Shown here in pieces: positions 9,438-17,890 of a stretch of DNA of 64,000 bases. Location of the stretch: positions 9,259,001 to 9,323,000 of the forward strand of contig NZ_CP022221.1 of the NCBI RefSeq assembly GCF_004114935.1. The letters are read 5' to 3'. Within the stretch, counting starts at the first letter, position 1. Each line of letters opens with the position of its first letter. Position numbers and translations under genes: made by a program. This DNA is from Bradyrhizobium zhanjiangense (GTDB lineage: Bacteria > Pseudomonadota > Alphaproteobacteria > Rhizobiales > Xanthobacteraceae). The notes beneath the pieces are model-generated. The model was not told the origin of the DNA and made no database searches. It saw only the letters and a list, made by a program, of their open reading frames with translations.

Positions 9438-9622
9438 CCGTCCCGGACAAGCGCGCCTTCAAGCGCGCGCCGATCCGGGCCCCCGAGCGAGCCCTTGCGC
9501 TCGTCGCGATAGCCACAGAGAGTGGTTTGGCGAGACTCGGCGTTCGGTACTGCTACCAACCGCGATCGTTAGATCACGCGGTATGGGTCCCGGATCTGCG
9601 CTGACGCTTGTCCGGGACGACA
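9438..9622. repeat. Intergenic long inverted repeat (GTCCCGGACAAGCG...CGCTTGTCCGGGAC)
   Basis: Outer arms CGTCCCGGACAAGCG and CGCTTGTCCGGGACG-type sequence pair across about 150 bp, with inner pairing between CCGATCCGGGCCC and GGGTCCCGGATC. It belongs to the same broad family as the CGTCCCGGCGAAGGCCGGGAC elements at 24541, 50438, 54826 and 11871. It fills the gap after the CorB-like gene. Confidence 0.75.
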
Positions 9623-9650
9623 GCGGAGTTTTTGGGCTCGCGGCCTAATC

Positions 9651-9890
9651 TCACCCGAACCTCACCCCGATCCGCTTTTCCTTGCGCCAGACCACGGTGC
9701 AGGACAGATGCTTTCCGTCGGCGTGGACGAACAGGGTGAAACGGTCGGGGATACCGACCGGGCTGGTGACGTCGAGCGCTGCGCCGGTATCGGACAGGTT
9801 GCGGACCGTGCAGTCGATCGCGCCGCCGCCGAACTCGATGGTTCCGGCTTTCAGTACGCGATGTCTCGCCTTGTCGCGCCGTTCGTCCAT
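9651..9890 (-). CDS. PilZ domain protein
   Basis: 79 residues, essentially one PilZ domain, the c-di-GMP-binding module. The N-terminal arginine-rich segment (DERRDKARHRV) supplies the RxxxR motif and NLSDTG supplies the (D/N)xSxxG motif, so ligand binding looks intact. ATG at 9890 preferred to a TTG 18 nt upstream. No partner domain and no operon neighbour on this strand. Stand-alone PilZ proteins of this size are numerous in Bradyrhizobium, and their targets are mostly unknown. Confidence 0.85.
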   Translation of the reverse strand: MDERRDKARHRVLKAGTIEFGGGAIDCTVRNLSDTGAALDVTSPVGIPDRFTLFVHADGKHLSCTVVWRKEKRIGVRFG

Positions 9891-9988
9891 GGGGCCAACT
9901 ACACCCAAAGTTGAAGCAAGCGTTTAACGCAGCCTCTCCGGCAATGAATTATGCGCCGGAGCCGGCGGTCTTGCAACCGAGGCGACGC

Positions 9989-11677
9989 TCACAGCGCGGG
10001 CTGGAACGTCTCGGAGCGCGCCATCCGCCAGCCGTCGCGGAACCGCGGATCTTCCGTGCCTTCGAGCAGCTCGCCGGGCCGCAGCGCCGGATAGAGCTGT
10101 GCGAAGGATTGCACCTGGGTCGTCGATGTCCGTTGGCTGAAATGGATCGGGCGCAGCTGCTGCGGGTGTTCGAGGCCGGCGGCGGCGATCAGCTCGGTCA
10201 GCGAGTGCAGCGTCGCATGGTGGTAATTCTGCACGCGGTCGATCTTGAGCGGCACGTAGAGCGCGCGCGCACGCGTCGGGTCCTGCGTCGCGACGCCGGT
10301 CGGGCAGCGGTCGGTGTGGCAGCTCAGCGACTGGATGCAGCCGAGCGAGAACATGAAGCCGCGCGCCGAGTTGCACCAGTCGGCGCCGATCGCCATGGCG
10401 CGCGCCATGTCGAAGGCGGTGGCGATCTTGCCGGACGCGCCGATCTTGATGCGGTCGCGCGCATTGATGCCGACCAGCGCGTTGTGGACGAAATTGACGC
10501 CCTCGCGCATCGGCATGCCCAGATGATCCATGAACTCCAGCGGCGCCGCGCCGGTGCCGCCCTCATTGCCGTCGATGACGATGAAGTCGGGATAGATGCC
10601 GGTCTCCATCATCGCCTTGCAGATCGCCAGGAATTCCCAGGGATGGCCGATGCACAGCTTGAAGCCCGCCGGCTTGCCGCCGGACAGGCGGCGCATCTCG
10701 GCGATGAACTGCATCATGCCAACCGGCGTGGAGAAGGCGCGGTGCGAGGCCGGCGAGATGCAATCCTCGCCCATCGCGACGCCGCGGATCTTGGAAATCT
10801 CTTCCGAGACTTTTGCCGCCGGCAGCACGCCGCCATGACCCGGCTTGGCGCCCTGACTGATCTTGAGCTCGACCATCTTGATCTGGTCCTCGCCGGCGAC
10901 GCGCGCGAACGCCTCGGGGTCGAAGGTGCCATCGCGATGACGGCAGCCGAAATAGCCGGAGCCGATCTCCCAGATGATGTCGCCGCCCATCTCGCGGTGA
11001 TAGGGGCTGACGCCGCCCTCGCCGGTGTCATGCGCAAAACCGCCTTTCTTCGCGCCGGCATTGAGCGCACGCACCGCGTTCGGGCTGAGCGCGCCGAAGC
11101 TCATCGCCGAGATGTTGAACACCGAGGCCGAATACGGTTTTGCGCAATCCGGCCCGCCGATGGCGACACGGAATTTTTCCCTGGCATGCGCCTTCGGCGA
11201 TACCGAGTGATGCATCCACTCGTAGCCCTCGCGATAGACGTCCTCCTGGGTGCCGAACGGACGCTTGTCGAGCTCCATCTTGGCGCGCTGATAGACCACC
11301 GCGCGGGTGTCGCGCGAGAACGGCATGCCGTCCTTCTCGCTCTCGAAGAAGTATTGCCGCATCTCGGGGCGGATTTCTTCCAGCAGGAAGCGGATGTGCG
11401 CCGAAATCGGATAGTTGCGCAGCACCGCGTGGCTCTTCTGCAGGAGATCGCGGACGCCGAGCAGGGTCAGCGCGGCGAAGATCAGGATCGGGACCAGCAG
11501 GATGTCGAAGATCTTGCGGTCGGCGATACCGATGGCGATCAGGAGCGCGGTGACGACCGCGCAGATCGTCAGCACGATGAAGCGCGGCGAGAACGGCAGC
11601 AGCAGGGTTTCCATGACCCCCTCTTCCGCCAGTGGCAGGCGTTTCGGAGCTTCTTGCGTCTTGTTGTCCTCGGCCAC
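9989..11677 (-). CDS. Membrane-anchored FMN-binding glutamate synthase family protein
   Basis: 562 residues. The N-terminus has two hydrophobic helices (IVLTICAVVTALLIAIGIA and ILLVPILIFAALTLLGV), then a GltS/GltB2-like FMN domain. Visible signatures are AMSFGALSPNAVRALN, GAKPGHGGVLPAAKVS, DGNEGGTGAAP, and the Cys cluster CIQSLSCHTDRCPTGVATQ that binds a 3Fe-4S centre in glutamate synthases. There is no glutaminase (class II amidotransferase) domain, so it is not a complete GOGAT alpha subunit. The GTG at 11677 has AGAGGA 7 nt upstream; GTG at 11683 and ATG at 11614 are alternatives. The donor and acceptor are unknown. Confidence 0.88.
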   Translation of the reverse strand: MAEDNKTQEAPKRLPLAEEGVMETLLLPFSPRFIVLTICAVVTALLIAIGIADRKIFDILLVPILIFAALTLLGVRDLLQKSHAVLRNYPISAHIRFLLEEIRPEMRQYFFESEKDGMPFSRDTRAVVYQRAKMELDKRPFGTQEDVYREGYEWMHHSVSPKAHAREKFRVAIGGPDCAKPYSASVFNISAMSFGALSPNAVRALNAGAKKGGFAHDTGEGGVSPYHREMGGDIIWEIGSGYFGCRHRDGTFDPEAFARVAGEDQIKMVELKISQGAKPGHGGVLPAAKVSEEISKIRGVAMGEDCISPASHRAFSTPVGMMQFIAEMRRLSGGKPAGFKLCIGHPWEFLAICKAMMETGIYPDFIVIDGNEGGTGAAPLEFMDHLGMPMREGVNFVHNALVGINARDRIKIGASGKIATAFDMARAMAIGADWCNSARGFMFSLGCIQSLSCHTDRCPTGVATQDPTRARALYVPLKIDRVQNYHHATLHSLTELIAAAGLEHPQQLRPIHFSQRTSTTQVQSFAQLYPALRPGELLEGTEDPRFRDGWRMARSETFQPAL

Positions 11678-11785
11678 GATCACGTCCTCTCGCCAGCATG
11701 AGCGCTACGATACGCCTGTGCCTGTCATACGGATATGACGCGGCCTTTGTTTCAGGCTAGCGAATTCAGCTGAGACAAATCAATC

Positions 11786-11805
11786 AGCCCGATGGGCGGG
11801 CTTTT
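11786..11805 (+). terminator. Weak hairpin with short T-run
   Basis: AGCCCG (11786-11791) pairs with CGGGCT (11797-11802) over ATGGG, followed by TTT. The T-run is on the plus strand although both flanking genes are on the minus strand, so its role is doubtful. Confidence 0.25.
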
Positions 11806-11870
11806 GCAGTGCAGCAGGAAGATGGGAGAGAAAGGGACGGTCAGCCGGGCAAGACGCTTCACCCACCGCC

Positions 11871-12010
11871 GTCGTCCTGGCGAAAGCCAGGACCCATAAC
11901 CCCTAAGCGGGGTTGTTGCGAAGACTGATAACGACCAGCCTTCGCCAAACCTCACTCGGTGGGTATGGGTCTTGGCTCCCGTGCGCAATTGCGCACAAGG
12001 CCAGGACGAC
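11871..12010. repeat. Long inverted repeat (GTCGTCCTGGCGAAAGCCAGGACCCAT family)
   Basis: Begins GTCGTCCTGGCGAAAGCCAG and ends with GGCCAGGACGAC-type sequence, with internal GACCCATA/TATGGGTC pairing. Together with the weak hairpin at 11786 this accounts for the 355-bp gap between glutamate-synthase-like and ferredoxin reductase genes; nothing else is seen there. Confidence 0.8.
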
Positions 12011-12032
12011 ACCGAGACGACAAAGAGCGGGC

Positions 12033-12806
12033 TTACCGCTCGACGAACGCCTTCTCGATCACGAAATGGCCTGGCTTGTTGCCGGAGCCCTCGACGAAGT
12101 CGCGGCCTTCGAACATCAGCTTCAGCTCTTCGAGCATCGCCGGGCTGCCGCACATCATGACGCGGTCGGTTGCGATGTCGAGCGGGCCCTGGCCGATGTC
12201 GTTGAAGATCTGCTCGGAGTTGATGAGGTCGGTGATGCGGCCGCGGTTGCGGAACGGCTCGCGGGTCACGGTCGGATAGTAGACCAGCTTGTCCGCGAGC
12301 AGCTCGCCGAACACCTCGTCCTCACGCAAATTCGCGACGAGCTTCTCGCCATAGGCGAGCTCGGAGACCTGGCGGCAGCCATGCACCAGCACGATCGACT
12401 CGAACTGGTCGTAGACCTCGGGGTCCTTGATCAGGCTCGCGAACGGCGCAAGGCCGGTTCCGGTCGAGAGCAGCATCAGCCGCTTGCCGGGAAGGAGATT
12501 GTCGGTGATCAGCGTGCCGGTCGCCTTGCGGCCGACCAGGATGGTGTCGCCTTCCTTGATCTTCTGGAGGCGCGAGGTCAGCGGACCGTCCTGAACCTTG
12601 ATCGAGAAGAACTCGAGCTGTTCCTCGTGATTGGCGCTCGCCATGCTGTAGGCGCGCAGCAGCGGGCGGCCGTCGACCTCGAGGCCGATCATGGCGAACT
12701 GGCCGTTCTGGAAGCGGAAGCCGGTGTCGCGCGTGGCGCGGAAGCTGAACAGCGTATCGGTCCAGTGGTGGACGGAAAGAACCTTCTCTCGGTAAAACGC
12801 GCTCAT
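12033..12806 (-). CDS. fpr: Ferredoxin--NADP(+) reductase
   Basis: Cytoplasmic FAD enzyme passing electrons between NADP(H) and ferredoxin/flavodoxin, 257 residues, the size of the bacterial (Fpr, subclass I) form. FAD-binding motif RAYSMAS near 77, NADP-binding GTGLAPFAS near 113, and the C-terminal region VMMCGSPAMLEELK followed by the short tail GHFVIEKAFVER typical of alphaproteobacterial Fpr. ATG at 12806 (MSAFYREKV), matching the usual N-terminus. Upstream is a 376-bp divergent region shared with an ATP-grasp gene. Confidence 0.93.
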   Translation of the reverse strand: MSAFYREKVLSVHHWTDTLFSFRATRDTGFRFQNGQFAMIGLEVDGRPLLRAYSMASANHEEQLEFFSIKVQDGPLTSRLQKIKEGDTILVGRKATGTLITDNLLPGKRLMLLSTGTGLAPFASLIKDPEVYDQFESIVLVHGCRQVSELAYGEKLVANLREDEVFGELLADKLVYYPTVTREPFRNRGRITDLINSEQIFNDIGQGPLDIATDRVMMCGSPAMLEELKLMFEGRDFVEGSGNKPGHFVIEKAFVER

Positions 12807-13182
12807 GATTTTCGATATTCCGAATATATTGCGGTTTTCGGGCAAAAGCGTTGCCCGGCCCCTGACAGCGGGGCGGGCACCATCTGCCATGGCGGAGGAT
12901 TTCGCGTGTGTGATCTACGCCATTGAGACCAATAATCAACCTCGTTTCGGAAGCAATTGATGCCGATCAAACCGGCATTTGGGCTGAATTGGGCGCATCA
13001 TTAATGAATTTGCTGCCCAGCGCGCGCGGCGGGCAATTTCTTTTCCCTTGGGGGCTCGACGGCAGCACTTAATTTCCATCGCGCTAACGAGAATTTCATT
13101 AAGAATAGCTCTGATTTTCACCCCGGTTTGGCGCCGTTTTCCGCATTTTTGCGGCTTTTGGCGACAGGAACGACTGAATCAC
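12807..13182. other. Divergent intergenic region, no gene seen
   Basis: 376 bp between fpr and the ATP-grasp gene, more AT-rich than its surroundings, so likely to hold both promoters. One small inverted repeat, ATGCCG-N7-CGGCAT, lies at 12960-12978. I find no convincing -35/-10 pair and no member of the repeat families found elsewhere in the window. Confidence 0.5.
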
Positions 13183-13986
13183 ATGGCAAGCGGCGAGCGG
13201 ATCTTCGTCCAGGCGATCAGGCGCTATTGCGCACAGCACGGCATCACGGTCGATGTCCGCGCCAGTGGCTGGCTGATCGCGATGCGCCGGGGCGACGAGC
13301 GCCGCTTCGCCTTCGGCTACGACATCGGCCTCAACAGCGCCATCGCCCACCGCCTCGCCAACGACAAATCGGCCACCGCCGAAGCGCTGACGCTTGCGGG
13401 CGTGCCGTGCGTTCCCCATCACCTCTTCCTCAACCCGAAGCTGGGGAAGCATGTTGTTGGCCCCACCTGGCGAGAGGCAATGTTCGAGCTGCTTCGCGAC
13501 CATCCGCAAGGCGTGGTGGTGAAGCCGAACGAGGGGACGTCGGGGCGATCGGTGTTCAAGGTGACGACGGAGACGGAACTCGACCACGCGGTTGGCGAAG
13601 TTTTCTCGATGAGCGCCGGACTCGTGATCTCGCCCTATGTCGCGATCGAGGAGGAGGTCCGTGTGGTGCTGCTCGATGATGTACCTCTCATCGTCTACAG
13701 CAAGCAGCGCGGCACAGATTGGCGACACAATCTCGATGCCGGCGCAAAGCCGGTGTTGCTGGAGGACAGCGAGGTTCGCGAGGCTTGCGTGAGACTCGCC
13801 ATCCACGCAGCAAACGCCATCGGCATCGCCTTTGCATCAATTGACGTGGTCCGCGTCGATGGCACCTGGCGCGTGCTCGAGATCAATTCCGGCGTGATGA
13901 TGGAAGCGTTGGGCAAGCTGCATCCGGAGCTGGTGCAGGCGACGTATGACGCGGCGCTGGACCGGGTGTTTGGGGACGACAGGTGA
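13183..13986 (+). CDS. ATP-grasp domain protein (cyanophycin-synthetase/RimK-like)
   Basis: 267 residues. Central ATP-grasp fold with VVVKPNEGTSGRSVFKV (nucleotide-binding lysine and flexible loop), the EEEVRVVLLDD strand, and the C-terminal metal-binding segment WRVLEINSGVMMEAL. These enzymes join a carboxylate to an amine or thiol through acyl phosphate. It is far shorter than cyanophycin synthetase (about 900 residues) and lacks the Mur-ligase half, so cyanophycin making is not implied. ATG with AGGAACG upstream. It stands alone, followed by a repeat. The substrate is unknown. Confidence 0.82.
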   Translation: MASGERIFVQAIRRYCAQHGITVDVRASGWLIAMRRGDERRFAFGYDIGLNSAIAHRLANDKSATAEALTLAGVPCVPHHLFLNPKLGKHVVGPTWREAMFELLRDHPQGVVVKPNEGTSGRSVFKVTTETELDHAVGEVFSMSAGLVISPYVAIEEEVRVVLLDDVPLIVYSKQRGTDWRHNLDAGAKPVLLEDSEVREACVRLAIHAANAIGIAFASIDVVRVDGTWRVLEINSGVMMEALGKLHPELVQATYDAALDRVFGDDR

Positions 13987-14010
13987 TTTGAACTCTCGCC
14001 GCGAGCTCGC

Positions 14011-14164
14011 TGCCCCTCTCCCCTTGTGGGAGAGGGTGGCTCACCGCGTAGCGGTGAGACGGGTGAGGGGTTTTCTCTTCGCGCGCGCCATTTCACGATT
14101 GAATTCGCGGATGCATACCCCTCATCCGGCGCTTCGCGCCACCTTCTCCCACAGGGGGAGAAGG
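14011..14164. repeat. Intergenic palindromic repeat (CCCTCTCC...GGAGAGGG family)
   Basis: CCCTCTCCCCTTGTGGGAGAGGG hairpin core, an inner GCTCACCGCGTAGCGGTGAG hairpin, GGGTGAGGGG pairing with CCCCTCATCC, and a closing CTTCTCCCACAGGGGGAGAAG hairpin, between converging genes. Same style as 657-786 and 5615-5733. Confidence 0.8.
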
Positions 14165-14207
14165 AAGAGCAGTGAGTCCGCGGCGCCAGCCCTGCAACAA
14201 ATTCAAC

Positions 14208-15140
14208 CTAATTATTCGCGCTCGGCGAATCGTCCATGGCCTTAAAGGCTTCCTCCAATTGCAGCGAGATCGGCACGTTCAGCCGTTCGCCGGTGGGAAG
14301 CCTTGCGGTGAACCATTTGTTGTAGAGCGGGACGAGGTCGCGGTTGGAGCCGAGCTTGCGGAAGGCGCGTTCGACCACGGCGGCGAGTTGCGGTTCGCCC
14401 TTCCTGAACATGATGCCGTAGGGATCGTAGGACAGATAGTCCCCGACCACGCGAAAATATTCCTGCGCCTTGTGGCGCGCGATCAGGCCGTAGAGCAGGA
14501 TGTCGTCGGTCGCGAACGCATCCGCCTTGCCGTCGGCCACCATCCGGAACGACTGCTCGTGATCCGGCGCGGTCACGATGTTAAGGCCGAGCGAGAGCTT
14601 CTTGTCGACGGCGTGCATCGCCTGCTCGTTGGTCGTGCCCTTGGTCACGACGACGGTCCTGCCCTTCAAATCCGCGACACCGGAAACGGCCGCTCCCTTC
14701 GGCACCATCAGCTTGGTGCCGGCGACGAACATCAGCGGCGAGAACGCGACGCGCTTGCCACGCTCGGCATTGGCCGTGGTCGAGCCGCATTCGAGGTCGA
14801 TCTTGTTCTGAAGCACGGCCTCGATGCGGTCGTCCGAGGTAACCTTGACGTAGTCGATTCTGAGATTGGGGTCGTCGACCTCGACGCCGATCTCCTCGAC
14901 GATGGCCTCGCAGAGCTCGAGGCTGTAGCCGATCGGGCGACCCGCCTGGTCGAGGAAGGAGAATGGCGGCGAGCTCTCGCGATAGCCGAGCCGCACGGTG
15001 TGCGCTGTCTTGATAGCCGACAGCGTCGGGCTGAGCCCTTCGCTGCCGCCGGTCTGTGCGACCGCCGAGGTCGCGAGCAACGATGCCGCTGCGACCCACA
15101 GGACGCCGCCGATCACTGACCTCGCCAGGATCTGGCCCAT
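14208..15140 (-). CDS. Amino-acid-type periplasmic substrate-binding protein (SBP_bac_3, GltI-like)
   Basis: 310 residues with a Sec signal (VIGGVLWVAAASLLATSAVAQ). The mature protein shows the family-3 binding-protein pattern: VRLGYRESSPPFSFLDQAG, GYSLELCEAIVEEIG, DRIEAVLQNKIDLECGSTTAN, GIMFRKGEP and a C-terminal LVPLYNKWF. The glutamate/aspartate GltI group is the closest look by eye. ATG at 15140 lies 9 nt after the stop of the DAACS symporter gene, so the two are almost surely co-transcribed. No ABC permease or ATPase is near, so it either serves a distant ABC complex or works with the symporter. Confidence 0.87.
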   Translation of the reverse strand: MGQILARSVIGGVLWVAAASLLATSAVAQTGGSEGLSPTLSAIKTAHTVRLGYRESSPPFSFLDQAGRPIGYSLELCEAIVEEIGVEVDDPNLRIDYVKVTSDDRIEAVLQNKIDLECGSTTANAERGKRVAFSPLMFVAGTKLMVPKGAAVSGVADLKGRTVVVTKGTTNEQAMHAVDKKLSLGLNIVTAPDHEQSFRMVADGKADAFATDDILLYGLIARHKAQEYFRVVGDYLSYDPYGIMFRKGEPQLAAVVERAFRKLGSNRDLVPLYNKWFTARLPTGERLNVPISLQLEEAFKAMDDSPSANN

Positions 15141-15149
15141 GGTTCGCTC

Positions 15150-16448
15150 CTATCCATGGCCGGCCATCGCAGGCACTTCGCCCGGAACCATGTCCTCAGG
15201 CACGAGGTCGCCCGGTTCAAGCGCATGCTCGGGCCCGAGCTCACCCTCCCATTTCGCAACCACCGAGGTCGCCAGCGTGTTGCCGATCACGTTGGTGGCG
15301 CTGCGACCCATGTCGAGGAAGGTGTCGATGCCCATGATCATCAAGAGGCCGGCCTCGGGGATGTTGAACTGTGCCAGCGTCGAGGCGATCACGACGAGGG
15401 AGGCGCGCGGCACGCCGGCGACGCCCTTGGAGGTGATCATCAGCGTCGCCAGCATCGCGAGCTGGGTGCCGAGCGGCATGTCGATGTGGTAGCTCTGCGC
15501 GATGAAGATGCTCGCGAAGGTGCAGTACATCATCGTGCCGTCGAGGTTGAAGGAATAGCCGAGCGGCAGCACGAAGCTCGAGATCCGCGACGAGGCGCCG
15601 AAGCGGTTGAGGCCCTCCAGCGTCTTCGGATAGGCCGCCTCCGAGCTCGCCGTCGAGAACGCGATCATCAGCGGCTCGCGGATCAGCTTGAGCAGATGGC
15701 TGTAGCGCGGCCCGATCACGATGAAGCCGACGATGACCAGAAGGCCCCACAGGATCGCCAGCGAGAGATAGAAGCCGCCCATGAAGACGACAAGCTTCCA
15801 GAGCACCAGGAGCCCGTTCTTGGCGACCGTCGCGGTGATCGCGGCCCACACTGCGAGCGGCGCGAACAGCATCACATAGCTTGTCACCTTCAGCATGATG
15901 TGGCCGACGTCGTCGATCAGCGCCAGGATCGATTTGGAGCGTTCAGGCATCGCGCCCATCGCCACCGAGAAGAACACGGCGAAGATCACGATCTGGAGGA
16001 TCTCGTTCTGCGCCATCGCGTCCGCAATCGAGGTCGGGATCAGATGGGTCAGGAATTTCTCGATCGAGAAGGCCGAGACCGGCAGGCCGGTCGATTGGCC
16101 TGCCGCGGGCAGCGTGCCGGGGAAGTTGGCGCCGGGCTGCAGCAGATTGACCATCACGAGGCCGAGCAGCAGCGATACGAAGGAGGCACTGACGAACCAG
16201 CCCATGGTCTTGGCGAAGATGCGGCCGAGCTTGGAGCCCGAGCCCATATGAGCGATGCCGCCGACCAGGGTCGCAAACACCAAAGGCGCGATGATCATCT
16301 TGATCAGGCGCAGGAACATCATGGCGATCAGGTTAATGGAGGATGCCCAATCGGCGCGCGTGTCGGGCAGGAAGTTGTAGATCGCCGAGCCCATGACGAT
16401 GCCCAGCACCATCGCGGCCAGAATGTATTGCGTGAACCTGTTGGACAT
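15150..16448 (-). CDS. Dicarboxylate/amino acid:cation symporter (DAACS family, DctA/GltP-like)
   Basis: Inner-membrane Na+/H+ symporter, 432 residues, full length for the family. Eight membrane segments plus re-entrant loops are apparent. The serine-rich re-entrant loop STASSEAAYPKTLEGLNRFG and the GYSFNLDGTMMYCTFASIFIAQ region (substrate/cation site around NLDGT) are present. The MGIDTFLDMGRSATNVIGN segment in the last core helix carries the conserved D...N residues. Likely substrates are C4-dicarboxylates or glutamate/aspartate. It is the first gene of a two-gene unit with the binding protein at 14208-15140. The upstream gap is shared with the divergent reductase gene at 16661. Confidence 0.93.
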   Translation of the reverse strand: MSNRFTQYILAAMVLGIVMGSAIYNFLPDTRADWASSINLIAMMFLRLIKMIIAPLVFATLVGGIAHMGSGSKLGRIFAKTMGWFVSASFVSLLLGLVMVNLLQPGANFPGTLPAAGQSTGLPVSAFSIEKFLTHLIPTSIADAMAQNEILQIVIFAVFFSVAMGAMPERSKSILALIDDVGHIMLKVTSYVMLFAPLAVWAAITATVAKNGLLVLWKLVVFMGGFYLSLAILWGLLVIVGFIVIGPRYSHLLKLIREPLMIAFSTASSEAAYPKTLEGLNRFGASSRISSFVLPLGYSFNLDGTMMYCTFASIFIAQSYHIDMPLGTQLAMLATLMITSKGVAGVPRASLVVIASTLAQFNIPEAGLLMIMGIDTFLDMGRSATNVIGNTLATSVVAKWEGELGPEHALEPGDLVPEDMVPGEVPAMAGHG

Positions 16449-16660
16449 CGCTTACCCCCCACGTACACCGGCGCTTCATGATGTCGCAGATATCACGGCG
16501 ACGCAACACGCTTTGCGTGTGGTCGCGTTGGCCGGATGTTCCCGTTGTGAAATGGAGCGCGGCGATCTAGCCTTCACGCAGCGCACAACAAATGCGGCTT
16601 GCACGTTTTCTTGGCTGCGGTTGCATCAATAATTGCCAAACAATCGAAGAGGGGAACGCC

Positions 16661-17659
16661 ATGAGCGGCATCAATCGTCAAATTCTCCTGGTGGAAAAGC
16701 CCAGCGGCAAGCTCGGCCCCGAGCATTTCAAGATGGTGGAGAGCGCACCACCGGAGCCAAAGGACGGCGAGGCCCTGCTGCGCGTGCGCTACATCTCGCT
16801 CGACGCCGCCAACCGTGCCTGGATGCACGGGGCGACCTATCGCTCCGCCGTCGAGGCCAACAGCGTGATGGCCGGCGGCGCCATCGCCGAGGTCGTCAGT
16901 TCGAAGGCGCCGGCGCTCGCACCCGGAGACATCGTGTTCGGCGATACCGGCTGGCAAGAGTTTGCCGCGGTGCCTGCGAAGCACCTCACCAAAGTGCCGA
17001 AGCTCGAACCGATGACGCATCTGCTCAGCGTGTTCGGCATCGCCGGCCTCACCGCCTATTTCGGCCTGCTGGAGATCGGCAAGCCCAAAGAGGGCGAGAC
17101 GGTCGTGGTCTCCGCGGCAGCAGGCTCGGTCGGTTCGATCGTCGGACAGATCGCCAAGATCAGGGGATGCCGCGTGATCGGCATCGCCGGCGGCACGGAC
17201 AAGTGCAACTGGCTGACCTCAGAGCTCGGCTTCGATGCCGCGGTGGACTACAAGGACAGCGCGGTGTTCAAGGCGCTACGTGCAGCCGCGCCAAAAGGCA
17301 TCGACGTCTATTTCGACAATGTCGGCGGCGATATTCTGGAAGCCTGCCTGCCGCAGATGAACAATTACGGCCGCATCGCCTGCTGCGGCGCGATCTCGCA
17401 ATATGACGGCGCGCCTGCCGCGCACGGCCCACGCGGCGTGCCCGGCCTGATCGTGGTGAAGCGGCTCGTCATGCAGGGCTTCATCGTGATGGACTATATG
17501 AAGGACAGCCAGCGCGCGCTCGCCGAGCTCCAGGGCTGGGTCAAATCCGGCAAGCTGAAGGTACAGGAGGACATCATCGATGGCCTCGAGAACACACCGA
17601 AGGCGCTGATCGGATTGCTCGCGGGCGAAAACCGCGGCAAGCGCATGGTCAGGCTCTGA
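16661..17659 (+). CDS. NADP-dependent oxidoreductase, medium-chain (MDR) superfamily
   Basis: 332 residues. Zinc-independent MDR of the leukotriene B4 dehydrogenase/CurA class, which reduce alpha,beta-unsaturated carbonyls with NADPH. N-terminal GroES-like half with RYISLDAANRAWM. The Rossmann half carries VVVSAAAGSVGSIVGQIAKI and the typical KGIDVYFDNVGGDILEACLP, then GRIACCGAISQYD. No catalytic-zinc cysteine set. ATG with AGAGGGGAA at good spacing. Monocistronic by layout. The substrate is unknown. Confidence 0.9.
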   Translation: MSGINRQILLVEKPSGKLGPEHFKMVESAPPEPKDGEALLRVRYISLDAANRAWMHGATYRSAVEANSVMAGGAIAEVVSSKAPALAPGDIVFGDTGWQEFAAVPAKHLTKVPKLEPMTHLLSVFGIAGLTAYFGLLEIGKPKEGETVVVSAAAGSVGSIVGQIAKIRGCRVIGIAGGTDKCNWLTSELGFDAAVDYKDSAVFKALRAAAPKGIDVYFDNVGGDILEACLPQMNNYGRIACCGAISQYDGAPAAHGPRGVPGLIVVKRLVMQGFIVMDYMKDSQRALAELQGWVKSGKLKVQEDIIDGLENTPKALIGLLAGENRGKRMVRL

Positions 17660-17671
17660 CGACGTATCGTT

Positions 17672-17740
17672 TGAGCATGATTTTCGAAAAGCCGCTGCAG
17701 ACTTTGCGCTAGCGCGGCCCGTCGGATCCGGATCATGCTC
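17672..17740. repeat. Palindromic repeat with GAGCATGAT ends
   Basis: Begins TTTGAGCATGAT, contains CCGCTGCAGACTTTGCGCTA, and ends GATCCGGATCATGCTC. The element at 43323-43392 is the same sequence family in the opposite orientation (CCGCTGCACACTTTGCGCTA on its minus strand). A mobile or RNA-structured short repeat rather than chance. Confidence 0.85.
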
Positions 17741-17890
17741 TCGTTGCGGCGCGATTGGGCCGGCATAATTGACTTGCGGCAGAGGTCAAAGCGGCGAATG
17801 ATGCGGCTCGCGAGGCATTACCCGCGACGATTGCGATTGCATCACATTTTCAGAATCGTCGGCGTGACCGACGGGGCAGGAAATACTCAG

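Noticed and set aside
9911..11701. Long plus-strand frame opposite the glutamate-synthase-like gene
   Set aside because: Low-complexity Arg/Ala/Leu-rich shadow; the opposite strand has intact FMN and Cys-cluster motifs.
11786..11805. Confident terminator for ferredoxin reductase
   Set aside because: T-run is on the wrong strand and it is over 200 bp beyond the stop.
16590..16625. Sigma-54 promoter (TTGCACG...TTGGC) before the MDR gene
   Set aside because: Spacing is one base too long and the -24 GG is missing.
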